NCBI RefSeq assembly: GCF_018408855.1
Contig: NZ_AP024326.1
Span: 951,132 to 1,015,131 of the forward strand
Source of the DNA: Caballeronia sp. NK8
Lineage (GTDB): Bacteria > Pseudomonadota > Gammaproteobacteria > Burkholderiales > Burkholderiaceae
DNA length: 64,000 bases
Direction of reading: 5' to 3'
The notes below the pieces were generated by a model. It worked only from the letters and a program-made list of their open reading frames with translations, did no database searches and was not told the origin of the DNA. Positions within the stretch are counted from its first letter, which is position 1; each line of letters starts with the position of its first letter. Both the position numbers and the translations under genes were made by a program. Positions 19,301 to 25,400 of this stretch are shown here, piece after piece.

Positions 19301-19453
19301 GGCGTCCGGCGTGAAGAACTGGCCGAGGTGCTGACGCCGTGCCGCTGCCAGCTCGCCCTGATGGGCGACCGACGGTGCCTGCGATCCCAAACTTCTGATC
19401 GCACGCAACGGCTCGTACCAGTCCCGCTCAAACGAAAACAGATCTCTCTGCAT
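16334..19453 (-). CDS. DNA methyltransferase-SNF2-like helicase fusion
   Basis: A 1039-residue two-part enzyme. The N-terminal third resembles gamma-type N6-adenine methyltransferases: GQFFTP at 44-49, ILDNSVGSGR at 71-80 (SAM site) and NPPF at 137-140 (catalytic motif). The C-terminal half is a superfamily 2 helicase. It shows an atypical Walker A EQGCGKS at 533-539, a Walker B-like ADEGE at 630-634, LTGSPIPN at 658-665, and a late SGRAGYNLPNADYILFYDRS with MRRALRWNRKG (motifs V and VI). No nuclease motif was seen. Similar fused proteins occur on plasmids and phages and may modify or protect incoming DNA; the role here is inference. Its start ATG at 19453 follows a good AG-rich stretch. Confidence 0.85.
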   Translation of the reverse strand: MQRDLFSFERDWYEPLRAIRSLGSQAPSVAHQGELAAARRQHLGQFFTPDAIAAFMWSFVSGWKLNRHIRILDNSVGSGRLLQYADPERHAVYGVDVHADVIQQCQKVFEEGGFNCEFRQAGMEDIHPTRFDIALINPPFSIHLESPHLQTLECTTWGRYGAHTSALSHDYAVHQALEAANIVVALLPITTAESMIAGEQGDRVKRRAAGLFELPADAFKLEGANVRTAVVVFDRYRDRPSDFVRALVDDLAKPGPDLGLHFEERSFGEARLRLQKLDDSVPFITRVVTGDKSVKVSHDGRRIRLSFACGFNEAMVLNAVLVKRIYSRDGHRLPRGFRYSGQGLLDMETYLVQDDPVAAFGQLLDRIRSVGGEPQLAPGFMEHFSRRMRRSVRQAIPLRHVAWTTGAGSRDQVSGIAKETHKVDATRWASPLIKAGDEVHFDRETDGRYRYALHGVGYHLSVDELNARFAVENVNEGWEVVHEGLCARFPDQAAALRSRVKALGVDQWLDWEFQVDDLIETLLKPTGCIVAWEQGCGKSRLALALILVSGVKHGLIVVESRLIEEMLKEIAQLPIAADHVKVIESAADLGDLRRINLISYERLRMPVDKAASAHVTYAHRLRRRIGLLVADEGERLANPTSDQSRALWQLSARRRFVLTGSPIPNYPRDAFGLIAFSGGDGTAAQPYGYRVGYLEQNWINSVEYAMRGVDRFRDDFVVLEWVTWQFAESLQDGAKREVPKIGDLHLYRAMLAPHIKRRLVAEPEVSRYIRIEPPQFEVETVDWDRGHLAAYLRAADEFADWYCSSRDDKKACNLVTILARIRAVHFAANYPQFGMEGVEYIGGLTSKQRAIVARMRAIAAEGKQAIVFAENPGVLDFLARELDAHGVQTVPFHGEIPIKRRVADKDKRFLGGLATGLMATKASGRAGYNLPNADYILFYDRSWTWRIEYQAMRRALRWNRKGVLKVVYFHLPGSIDEYQDQMVAHKRDATQAGLDWATPELDDETFLHMDSLLDRFVDDLALLSAETSGDMRKLLKEAA

Positions 19454-19466
19454 GAATTCCCTCTAG

Positions 19467-19493
19467 AAAAGAAAAGACCCGCCGGAGCGGGTC
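19467..19493 (-). terminator. Rho-independent terminator after the 268-aa gene
   Basis: Stem GACCCGC (19476-19482) and GCGGGTC (19487-19493) with loop CGGA. Runs of A on its plus-strand left give Ts on the minus strand. It lies between the stop at 19517 and the methylase start, so the methylase may be read partly by read-through or from its own promoter. Confidence 0.7.
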
Positions 19494-19516
19494 GAAACGA
19501 TCAAACGGTGGACGCT

Positions 19517-20311
19517 TTAGTACCGGTCGCGCGAGGCGAGATACTTGGCGCCGAACTCACTAATGAAGAGGGACAACGCGTCACCCACGTCGTGAGCGAA
19601 CTTGAACTGCCACTTGTCGTTGAACAGCACGATCTCCAGCCCCGTGAACGACAGCTTCTCGCGGGTGGAGAACGTCAGGCGGTGAACGCTGAAGTTGCGC
19701 AGTTGCATCGCCAGCGCGCCGAAATGATGCTGCTTCGCGAAGGTCGCCAAGCCGTCGAAGGTTGTGGCGACCGCCTGCTGAGAGGAGTAATACACCTCGC
19801 GTTGCCCCTTCGAATGGAAGCACGACTGGGAGGTGACGCGCTTTTCGAGAATCACCGCGCTGCTGGTGCGCTTGATCTCGGTATCGGGCTTCAGCCAGAA
19901 GCCGTCGACGATGGCCTTGGCTGCCTGCTCGAACGCAACGCGCTCGCCGGCTTCACCGCCGAACGTCCGCTCGAGGTGTTGCCAGAAGCCGTCCAAGTCA
20001 GGGATCTTGTTTTTCCTCAGATCCTCTTCGATATCGAGGCCGCATCGGTCGAGTTCGCGACTCTGGTCGATCTCGATTCTGCCGCCGGCGGGCGCGAACT
20101 TGCGGCTTGCCTCCATCACAAGCCGGGACAGCACCCTACGACAGAACGTGTTGAGCTCGCGTTCGACCTTGTATTCGCTGCGCACTTCCATCGCCGAATA
20201 CTCTGTCAGCCCGTCTGCGAAGACATCGCGCTCCGCCTGAACGACGGCGCGATAGGCCACTGCTGCTGCCGTTTGGGCCGTCTTGAACTGCTCGATCAGT
20301 TGTGTGTACAT
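19517..20311 (-). CDS. Hypothetical protein, possibly DUF4942-like
   Basis: A 264-residue soluble protein. It is helical at first (MYTQLIEQFKTAQTAAAVAYRAVVQAERDVF, abbreviated here), then has a middle segment LDGFWQHLERTFGG and a late NFSVHRLTFSTREKLSFTGLEIVLFNDKWQFKF. The middle and end loosely recall DUF4942 proteins of integrative elements, but the match is by eye only. The ATG at 20311 is chosen because TTGGAGCAACGC just ahead gives a well-spaced ribosome site. It lies upstream of the methylase-helicase gene in the same direction, so they may work together. Confidence 0.7.
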   Translation of the reverse strand: MYTQLIEQFKTAQTAAAVAYRAVVQAERDVFADGLTEYSAMEVRSEYKVERELNTFCRRVLSRLVMEASRKFAPAGGRIEIDQSRELDRCGLDIEEDLRKNKIPDLDGFWQHLERTFGGEAGERVAFEQAAKAIVDGFWLKPDTEIKRTSSAVILEKRVTSQSCFHSKGQREVYYSSQQAVATTFDGLATFAKQHHFGALAMQLRNFSVHRLTFSTREKLSFTGLEIVLFNDKWQFKFAHDVGDALSLFISEFGAKYLASRDRY

Positions 20312-20729
20312 GCGTTGCTCCAAGAAATGAGCAGGCGCACGCCCGCAAAGGGGACATGCCCCTGCGGGTTGAGAAAAGAGATGGATTGCGCGGTGAGCTT
20401 GCTAAGCGCCGCATCGTCGATGCGCTAGAAGCGCGGGTGATAGTGCAACAGTACATGCACGAGGTTCCGCCGCTGACACGAAAGGCGATCTTTTCATGGT
20501 GCCTTTCGTGCTCAGACCTTATCCACAGTTTCTGTGGCTAACCTTGGGGATAACCTCAGCCGCCTCCCGATGTTTGCGATACATCTACGGTTGGCGGAAA
20601 ACGCGCAAGCGCGCGCATCCACCTCAAAAGGCGCAACGATTTCGGTCCCTTTCGCCGGTCCGCCGCTGGCCTGCTGAGATCAGAATTTCGAGATGCACGC
20701 GCGTGCGTGCAATCCCTTCGAGCACGTCC
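20312..20729. other. Divergent intergenic region, dense in repeats
   Basis: About 420 bases between the minus-strand 264-aa gene and the plus-strand row starting near 20730. No gene was found. Its centre (20477-20553) holds two perfect inverted repeats and a DnaA box, given separately. The remainder should hold promoters for both directions. Confidence 0.6.
20477..20553. promoter_or_regulatory. Inverted repeats with a DnaA box
   Basis: CACGAAAGGC (20477-20486) and GCCTTTCGTG (20501-20510) form a perfect 10-base dyad with a 14-base loop. Next comes a perfect DnaA box, TTATCCACA, at 20519-20527, overlapping a second dyad, CCACAG TTT CTGTGG, at 20523-20537. A one-mismatch DnaA-like box on the other strand (TGGGGATAA, 20545-20553) follows. 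Such clustering is seen at plasmid origins and at promoters controlled by DnaA. Which applies is not decided by the sequence. Confidence 0.5.
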
Positions 20730-21229
20730 ATGAAAGTAAGTCACATTGCGACCATCGCGTTCCTCAGTGCCTCAGCCATCGGCATGACCGGAGCGGTCAG
20801 CGTTGTCGCGCGCCAATTCACGATCGAACGTTCAGCCGTCCGGTCGTTGTTGATACCAGCATCGCCGCACGACTTCAGGGCTTGACCGACGCGATGGAAC
20901 ACGTCTCGGCAGCAGGCCGTCCGTTGCTGCTGTCGAAATACGGCTTCAGGGACGAGACGGCGCTTGCTGCAGCCCTAGCAGCGCAGCGACGTGACCTGGC
21001 CTCAGCAGAGAGACTACGCGCTGCGGAACTCGCTTCCAACGAAAAACGCTTGGCCGCTTTGCTGGCGGCATGTGGCCTCAGTGCGATTGTCGCCATTACG
21101 GGAGCCGTTGCGCTCTACGACGCGCACGTGGCTCGCGGCCGAGTGACGCGCGAAGCCGACACAGTTGCCGCTAGCGCCGTGCCATCCAACCTCGCTTTAC
21201 CGATACAAGATGAATCTGATCGTTGTTAG
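20730..21229 (+). pseudogene. Small membrane-protein gene with apparent frameshift
   Basis: From ATG 20730 the frame reads MKVSHIATIAFLSASAIGMT, a signal-anchor-like stretch, then ARQFTIERS. It then becomes meaningless and stops at 20885. In the minus-one frame the sequence continues sensibly from about 20837 as RPVVVDTSIAARLQGLTDAM through a coiled Ala/Glu/Arg-rich region to a second hydrophobic helix (LAALLAACGLSAIVAITGAV), ending at 21229. The two parts look like one protein broken by a one-base indel near 20830-20845. No slippery sequence typical of programmed frameshifting was seen. The downstream gene overlaps its end by 20 bases, as in an operon. The layout (periplasmic, coiled) resembles small conjugation proteins, but this is a guess. 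Confidence 0.55.
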
Positions 21230-21539
21230 CTTCGAGGACTTCGCGAAGGACCCCGCCGGCGCGCGTGCTGACTCTGTACCGTCTCCGGGCTTCCCCGACA
21301 GCTGGATCGACGCGCTGGTCGGTACCGGCTCCGTCTTCTCGCGCGATGAAGCAGCGCCCGGCGCTGTAAAGACGATCGGCCTTCGCTTTCCTAGCGGCGA
21401 GCACGCCGAGCAGTTTTGCCTGAGCGTGCGCAAAGTGGCCAATCTCCTCGGGACCCGGGCACACATACACAAGGTTCCTGCGCATCAGGCGGACCTGACA
21501 CTGAGCGAGGCGTCAAAACATAGTGCAGGTGTCGTTTGA
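21210..21539 (+). CDS. Hypothetical protein, 109 aa
   Basis: Starts MNLIVVSFEDFAKDPAGARA at an ATG inside the end of the preceding gene (20-base overlap) and overlaps the next gene by 17 bases, so it lies in a tight operon with DUF1173. A single small alpha/beta domain is likely, with GLRFPSGEHAEQFCLSVRKVAN near the middle. No family recognised. The upstream frame from 21165 is not used because it has no initiation signals and overlaps more. Confidence 0.65.
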   Translation: MNLIVVSFEDFAKDPAGARADSVPSPGFPDSWIDALVGTGSVFSRDEAAPGAVKTIGLRFPSGEHAEQFCLSVRKVANLLGTRAHIHKVPAHQADLTLSEASKHSAGVV

Positions 21540-22734
21540 CGGACTCACCGTCGCACTAGAAGACGTTCAAGACAACCCGGCGCGGTACGCACGCCAGCTC
21601 GAACGCGCAAAGAAGTCACCGGGTTACGCTGTATGCCGCTGCCGGGAGCGCGTCGCGGGCAAACTCCTGCGTCTCGTTGTGCGCCGCTATGGCGCGCTTT
21701 TTCATCTCGCAAGATGGCCTGACGACGGGCCAAACCACAACGAGATCTCATGTCCGTTCTATGCCGCAGCGCCCATCAAAGATGGAAGAACGCCCGACGC
21801 CCTCAGTGCGATCCAGCAAACGCCCGCAGGGCTGAACGTCAAGCTCGACGCCTCGCTATCTATTCGAACGCTCGAACGGTCGATACGCGCTGAAGGCGGC
21901 TCCTCGCTCACCACGACAGCTCGCCGCGCCGCACCGCTCCTTGGGTTTCTGCAACGCGTTTGGCTCGAGGCCAATTTGCACGTCTGGCAAGGAGGTTTCA
22001 CGCGCGGTTGGGGTCAGTGCAACGCACAGCTCGTGGCCGCTCTTGGCGATGGCAAGCTTAACGGTAAGCCCATCCACGAGGTCTTGCATGTCATGCGTCG
22101 ACACGACGAAAGCCAAGCGCAATCAATAGTCGCCGAGTTCAATGCGTTTCTAGACGAGATCACGACCACACCCCAAGCTTCTCAACGCCGATTGGTGCTC
22201 GGCGAGCTCCGCGGCGTGGTGGCCTCGAAGTACGGCTTCGTCGTCACGCTGCGCCAGACGAAGCGCACATTCTTTGCCTCCACATCCGTCATCGAATCCG
22301 CCGCCGCGTCGTTCAGGTCCGCCTGGGCGATGACGGGTAACGCTAGCGCGCGCGTCGTGATTCTCGCCTTGGTCGAGCGGACAAGGGACGGAAATCTTCG
22401 GATCATCGACCTTGCGCTGCAACTGTGCAGCAGCAGTTTCGTTCCCTGCGATTCGAGCTATGAGGTGGAGATGGCAAACCGGCTCGTTGCCGAGCGCCGA
22501 CGTTTCATCAAGCCTTTGAGGCTCGAGGCCGGCGACGTCATGCTGCCCGACTTTCAACTGACCGATACCCGACAGCCGACGGCGATCGAAATTTATGGGA
22601 TGCAAGGCAATGAGCAATACCTTGCCCGCAAGAAAGAGAAACAGGCGCTGTACGCGCGCGACGCAAAGCCGTGCGTTGAGTGGATACCGCCGGCCGACCT
22701 CGCGTCAGTACGGCTTCCTAAACCGTTGACTTGA
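21523..22734 (+). CDS. DUF1173 family plasmid protein
   Basis: A 403-residue protein that I recognise as DUF1173, a family found mostly on plasmids and integrative elements. Features are CRCRE near residue 40, RWPDDGPNHNEISCPFYA at about 64-82, and a C-terminal half with ERRRFIKPLRLEA, LPDFQLTDT and AIEIYGMQGNEQYLARKKEK. That last stretch has the D-x-x-x...E-x-Y-G spacing of a PD-(D/E)xK-like nuclease fold, although activity is not established. The GTG start at 21523 lies within the preceding gene. A role in conjugative DNA processing or plasmid maintenance is plausible but unproven. Confidence 0.8.
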   Translation: MQVSFDGLTVALEDVQDNPARYARQLERAKKSPGYAVCRCRERVAGKLLRLVVRRYGALFHLARWPDDGPNHNEISCPFYAAAPIKDGRTPDALSAIQQTPAGLNVKLDASLSIRTLERSIRAEGGSSLTTTARRAAPLLGFLQRVWLEANLHVWQGGFTRGWGQCNAQLVAALGDGKLNGKPIHEVLHVMRRHDESQAQSIVAEFNAFLDEITTTPQASQRRLVLGELRGVVASKYGFVVTLRQTKRTFFASTSVIESAAASFRSAWAMTGNASARVVILALVERTRDGNLRIIDLALQLCSSSFVPCDSSYEVEMANRLVAERRRFIKPLRLEAGDVMLPDFQLTDTRQPTAIEIYGMQGNEQYLARKKEKQALYARDAKPCVEWIPPADLASVRLPKPLT

Positions 22735-22788
22735 CGGTCGCTCCTTCCAGGATACTTTGAGCGCATCCGTAACTGTTGAGCAAATGAT

Positions 22789-23298
22789 ATGGCCTCGAAC
22801 TCGTTCTTTCTGAATCGTGCAGTCGCGCGTAACGCCGACTGGCAAGTGAAATACCCGGCGCTCGCGATGGCAAGCACCATCGACGCCGTCGACGAACGAC
22901 GCAAGCAGATCGTCGTTGCTGCTGCGGACGAAACGTCCCTGCGCGCGGTGTTCTTCAGTTCCCTCGGTGCAATACTCGACTTCCACGCAACTTGGGACGA
23001 ACTGGAGCGCTCAGGCAAGGGATGGCTCGCTTTCACCATACGCTGGAACCGGTGGTGGTTGCCAAACGTTGATCACGTTAAATGGCTAGAGCAGCACGCG
23101 TTCGCGCCAACGGACCTTCGCTTCGCGAATCGGGACCAGGGGATCGCCGCCGGTGATACCGCGTCTTTTCGCGAATTCCTCGATGCCGTTGAACTCCACT
23201 ATCGCCGCGACCCGCCCATCTCCAGCGTCCTGTTCGCGCCCAACGCCATTGCATCCGTCGAGACTTCGCCAATCAATCCGGCCATGCGCCATTCATAA
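22789..23298 (+). CDS. Hypothetical protein, 169 aa
   Basis: A soluble protein with no family recognised. It begins MASNSFFLNRAVARNADWQV and has a Trp-rich middle (GWLAFTIRWNRWWLPNVDHVKWLEQ, abbreviated). It follows DUF1173 by 54 bases in the same direction. The start at 22789 lacks a strong ribosome site; an in-register alternative was not evident. Codon use matches the neighbouring plasmid genes. Confidence 0.6.
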   Translation: MASNSFFLNRAVARNADWQVKYPALAMASTIDAVDERRKQIVVAAADETSLRAVFFSSLGAILDFHATWDELERSGKGWLAFTIRWNRWWLPNVDHVKWLEQHAFAPTDLRFANRDQGIAAGDTASFREFLDAVELHYRRDPPISSVLFAPNAIASVETSPINPAMRHS

Positions 23299-23306
23299 AA
23301 CCGTCG

Positions 23307-23606
23307 ATGCGCAAGGTCATTCCCTTCGGCAGGCGAGCCGTCGCTCCCAACACGCCCTGCGACGTTGAGGCCCAGTGTGCACACCGAAATCTTCGGCTCG
23401 TCGAACAGAGCGATATCGTCATGTGCGCCATCTGTCACGTCACGCTCAGTCCTATTTGGGCGCTGTCGATGCTGTCCGAGCAGTATGCATTTGCGATGGC
23501 TCACATCGACCGGCTCAAATCTCGAATCGAGCTCGCCGACGCTCGGATCCTAGAGTTATCGCAGGAACTCGATGCGATGTTGCCGGGCGAAAAGAAGCCT
23601 GAATAA
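23307..23606 (+). CDS. Small protein with paired cysteines
   Basis: A 99-residue protein with CDVEAQCAH (C-x5-C-x-H) and VMCAICH (C-x2-C) about 20 residues apart, a likely zinc-binding ribbon. A C-terminal amphipathic helix (IDRLKSRIELADARILELSQ) could form a coiled coil. It follows the previous gene by 8 bases. This is a small DNA- or protein-binding accessory of unknown function. Confidence 0.6.
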   Translation: MRKVIPFGRRAVAPNTPCDVEAQCAHRNLRLVEQSDIVMCAICHVTLSPIWALSMLSEQYAFAMAHIDRLKSRIELADARILELSQELDAMLPGEKKPE

Positions 23607-23676
23607 GTCGTCTACCGACACTTGACCAACCGTCGAACAGTGGTGCAATAGATCACCAACGACTCAGGAATGCAAC

Positions 23677-24072
23677 ATGAAACGAACCTTCGAATGCGGT
23701 CACAGCGGCAAGGGCAAGTACTGCCACGCGTGCGCGGCTGAAGAGAAGCAGGAGGATGAGCGCCGTCTCGCGCTCGAAGAGAAGCGCGCTGCGAAGCGAG
23801 TGTCGACCACCGACGATCCGATCGACCTCTCCATCGTGCGACACCTTTCGGCCGTACAACGAGAGGCAAGAGATCTGCTCGCAAAGGTCAGTAGCGGCGT
23901 GCATCCATTTTCGCTCGACGGAAAGTTCATCAAGTCCTCGGCCGGCAAGCTGGTTTCCGTACCGGTTGGCCGATCCTATCGCCTGCTCTTTGACGCCCCA
24001 TCGCTCGCACCGCTACGCCTCGTCAGTCACGAAAACTACAATGGGATTGCGGCGAACCGCGTAGCGGCATGA
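23677..24072 (+). CDS. Zinc-ribbon protein, DUF7682-like
   Basis: A 131-residue protein beginning MKRTFECGHSGKGKYCHACA. The CGH-x-GKGK-x-CH-x-C signature is the N-terminal zinc-binding motif I recall for DUF7682. A charged helix follows (KQEDERRLALEEKRAAKR). A C-terminal beta domain then contains ILSKVSSG-like and KLVSVPVGRSYRLLFD segments, resembling small RelE/HigB-type folds in outline. Whether it has any toxin-like activity cannot be told. No antitoxin-like partner is evident, although the 62-residue gene that follows is close. Confidence 0.65.
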   Translation: MKRTFECGHSGKGKYCHACAAEEKQEDERRLALEEKRAAKRVSTTDDPIDLSIVRHLSAVQREARDLLAKVSSGVHPFSLDGKFIKSSAGKLVSVPVGRSYRLLFDAPSLAPLRLVSHENYNGIAANRVAA

Positions 24073-24123
24073 CGTCCCTCGACTCACGCTTCGCGCCGTT
24101 ATCCTCTCAAGGAGGTACTCGCG

Positions 24124-24312
24124 ATGAAGGTCGGTCCGAATTTGGCGTTGAGAACCGCGATCAACGCACTACGCGACATCGTCGAAAGTGAGCGCATGCC
24201 GAACGGCATCCCGCTGAGCGACGACGAACGCGAGTTGCATCGACTGTCTGCCGATGAACTGGAAAAGCAACTGGTGGCATTGAAAAATCTAGTGGGCCGG
24301 CTGGAAAGGTGA
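24124..24312 (+). CDS. Small helical protein, 62 aa
   Basis: Strong ribosome site CAAGGAGGTACTCGCG directly before the ATG at 24124. The product is highly charged and helical (ALRTAINALRDIVESERM, then LSADELEKQLVALKNLVGRL), with a likely coiled-coil C-terminus. It is not recognised. Its position 51 bases after the zinc-ribbon gene suggests the same transcript. Confidence 0.62.
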   Translation: MKVGPNLALRTAINALRDIVESERMPNGIPLSDDERELHRLSADELEKQLVALKNLVGRLER

Positions 24313-24411
24313 CTTTCGGCCAGCGCGGTCGGTCGTCCTCACGCACGTAGCTATAATTTACGGCGGCTTACAAAACTAGAACCGCCGGCGAGCCGGCGAC
24401 AGGACAGTGCC

Positions 24412-25077
24412 ATGACTGACGAGCTTTTTCCCTGCGACCATTGCGGCGGAAAGTGGTCTTTCGGATTCTCCCAGCGATTAGTCGGCCGTCCGTCGGCTCC
24501 TGAGCGCGACTTCGCTCGCCTCGGCAGCAGCCTGGCGCCGCCCATGCAAGACATGGAACCGCGCTCACCGTACGACGTCCCCTACGAGAAGGTCTGCTGC
24601 ATTTTCTGCGAAGAATGCGGGATGCAGACGCCTTGGATCCCGATCGGTAACGACCGCTATGCGGCACTGGATAAGGCTGGCGAGATTTGGAATGCGCGGA
24701 TGCAGCGGCCGAAAGCCACCGAGGGAGATCTGCTCCAGCTCGTCAGGAAAGAAATCAGCGCAGTTGACGCTGCTTACCTAATTGATCTTCTCTCGAGGAA
24801 CGAGGACGACTGGGAGAAACGCGGGCCCATTTTCCAGATGCTCGCAAAGAAAATCGCCGACAGCAAAATCACAATGAGCGAGTTTTGGCCAGTCGACACA
24901 GTCCTTCGCGATGCGGCGCGGTATCGAAAGCTCCAGCAGCTAGCGAAGCGCATATACATTGACGGAATCGCTTCGGTCCAGTTTCCCCGGATTCCCGCGA
25001 CAGGCGGTGACGAAGGCAACTTTGAGAACAGCGTCAACGAGGCGGTCGATGACCTCCCCGACCGCAACCGCTGGTGA
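24412..25077 (+). CDS. Protein with Lar-like zinc-ribbon N-terminus
   Basis: A 221-residue protein. The first 100 residues carry CDHCGG at 8-13, CCIFCEECGMQTPW and end in EIWNARMQRP. This is the pattern of Lar-type restriction-alleviation and related phage zinc-ribbon proteins (C-x2-C-GG...C-x2-CG...WN-R). The remaining 120 residues are helical and unrecognised (AAYLIDLLSRNEDDWEKRG; FWPVDTVLRDAARYRKLQQL). On a mobile replicon a restriction-alleviation role would fit, but the N-terminal ribbon alone does not prove it. Confidence 0.65.
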   Translation: MTDELFPCDHCGGKWSFGFSQRLVGRPSAPERDFARLGSSLAPPMQDMEPRSPYDVPYEKVCCIFCEECGMQTPWIPIGNDRYAALDKAGEIWNARMQRPKATEGDLLQLVRKEISAVDAAYLIDLLSRNEDDWEKRGPIFQMLAKKIADSKITMSEFWPVDTVLRDAARYRKLQQLAKRIYIDGIASVQFPRIPATGGDEGNFENSVNEAVDDLPDRNRW

Positions 25078-25142
25078 CTTGACTTCATTCGGTTCCGATC
25101 ATACTGAAGCGACCTACAAACTACACACAACAAGGACCGAAT

Positions 25143-25283
25143 ATGTCGCCCATTCAGTACATCGTCGCCGCCTACCGGCTTCGCTACAAACTCGCGCCGC
25201 AGCTTTTTACCTTGCTCGCCCCCGGCGTGATCCTGACGTATCACGCGATGACAAGCCCGCAGTTGGGCTGGCTCTTGGACTGA
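25143..25283 (+). CDS. Small hypothetical protein, 46 aa
   Basis: ATG at 25143 with AAGGACC ahead, reading MSPIQYIVAAYRLRYKLAPQ then FTLLAPGVILTYHAM and ending GWLLD. It has a weakly hydrophobic middle and could be a small membrane-associated peptide. It follows the Lar-like gene by 65 bases and is followed by the repeated palindrome. It is kept as tentative because it is short. Confidence 0.4.
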   Translation: MSPIQYIVAAYRLRYKLAPQLFTLLAPGVILTYHAMTSPQLGWLLD

Positions 25284-25295
25284 CAAGCGCAAAGA

Positions 25296-25315
25296 GACGC
25301 TCTCCGGAGAGCGTC
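25296..25315. repeat. 20-base perfect palindrome, copy 1
   Basis: GACGCTCTCCGGAGAGCGTC, identical to its own reverse complement and found again at 58453-58472. On the minus strand it is followed by TCTCTTT, so it could terminate the integrase transcript that ends at 25401. Confidence 0.8.
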
Positions 25316-25400
25316 CCACATCAGCGGCGCTCACAATCAAGTTGTTGAAAATAAACAGCAAAACCCCTGATACAAAACGCGCCGAATATTCACCTCCCCC

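Noticed and set aside
17717..20428. A 903-residue plus-strand open frame opposite the methylase-helicase
   Set aside because: It is the antisense of two well-supported minus-strand genes and is His/Arg/Asp rich without any motif.
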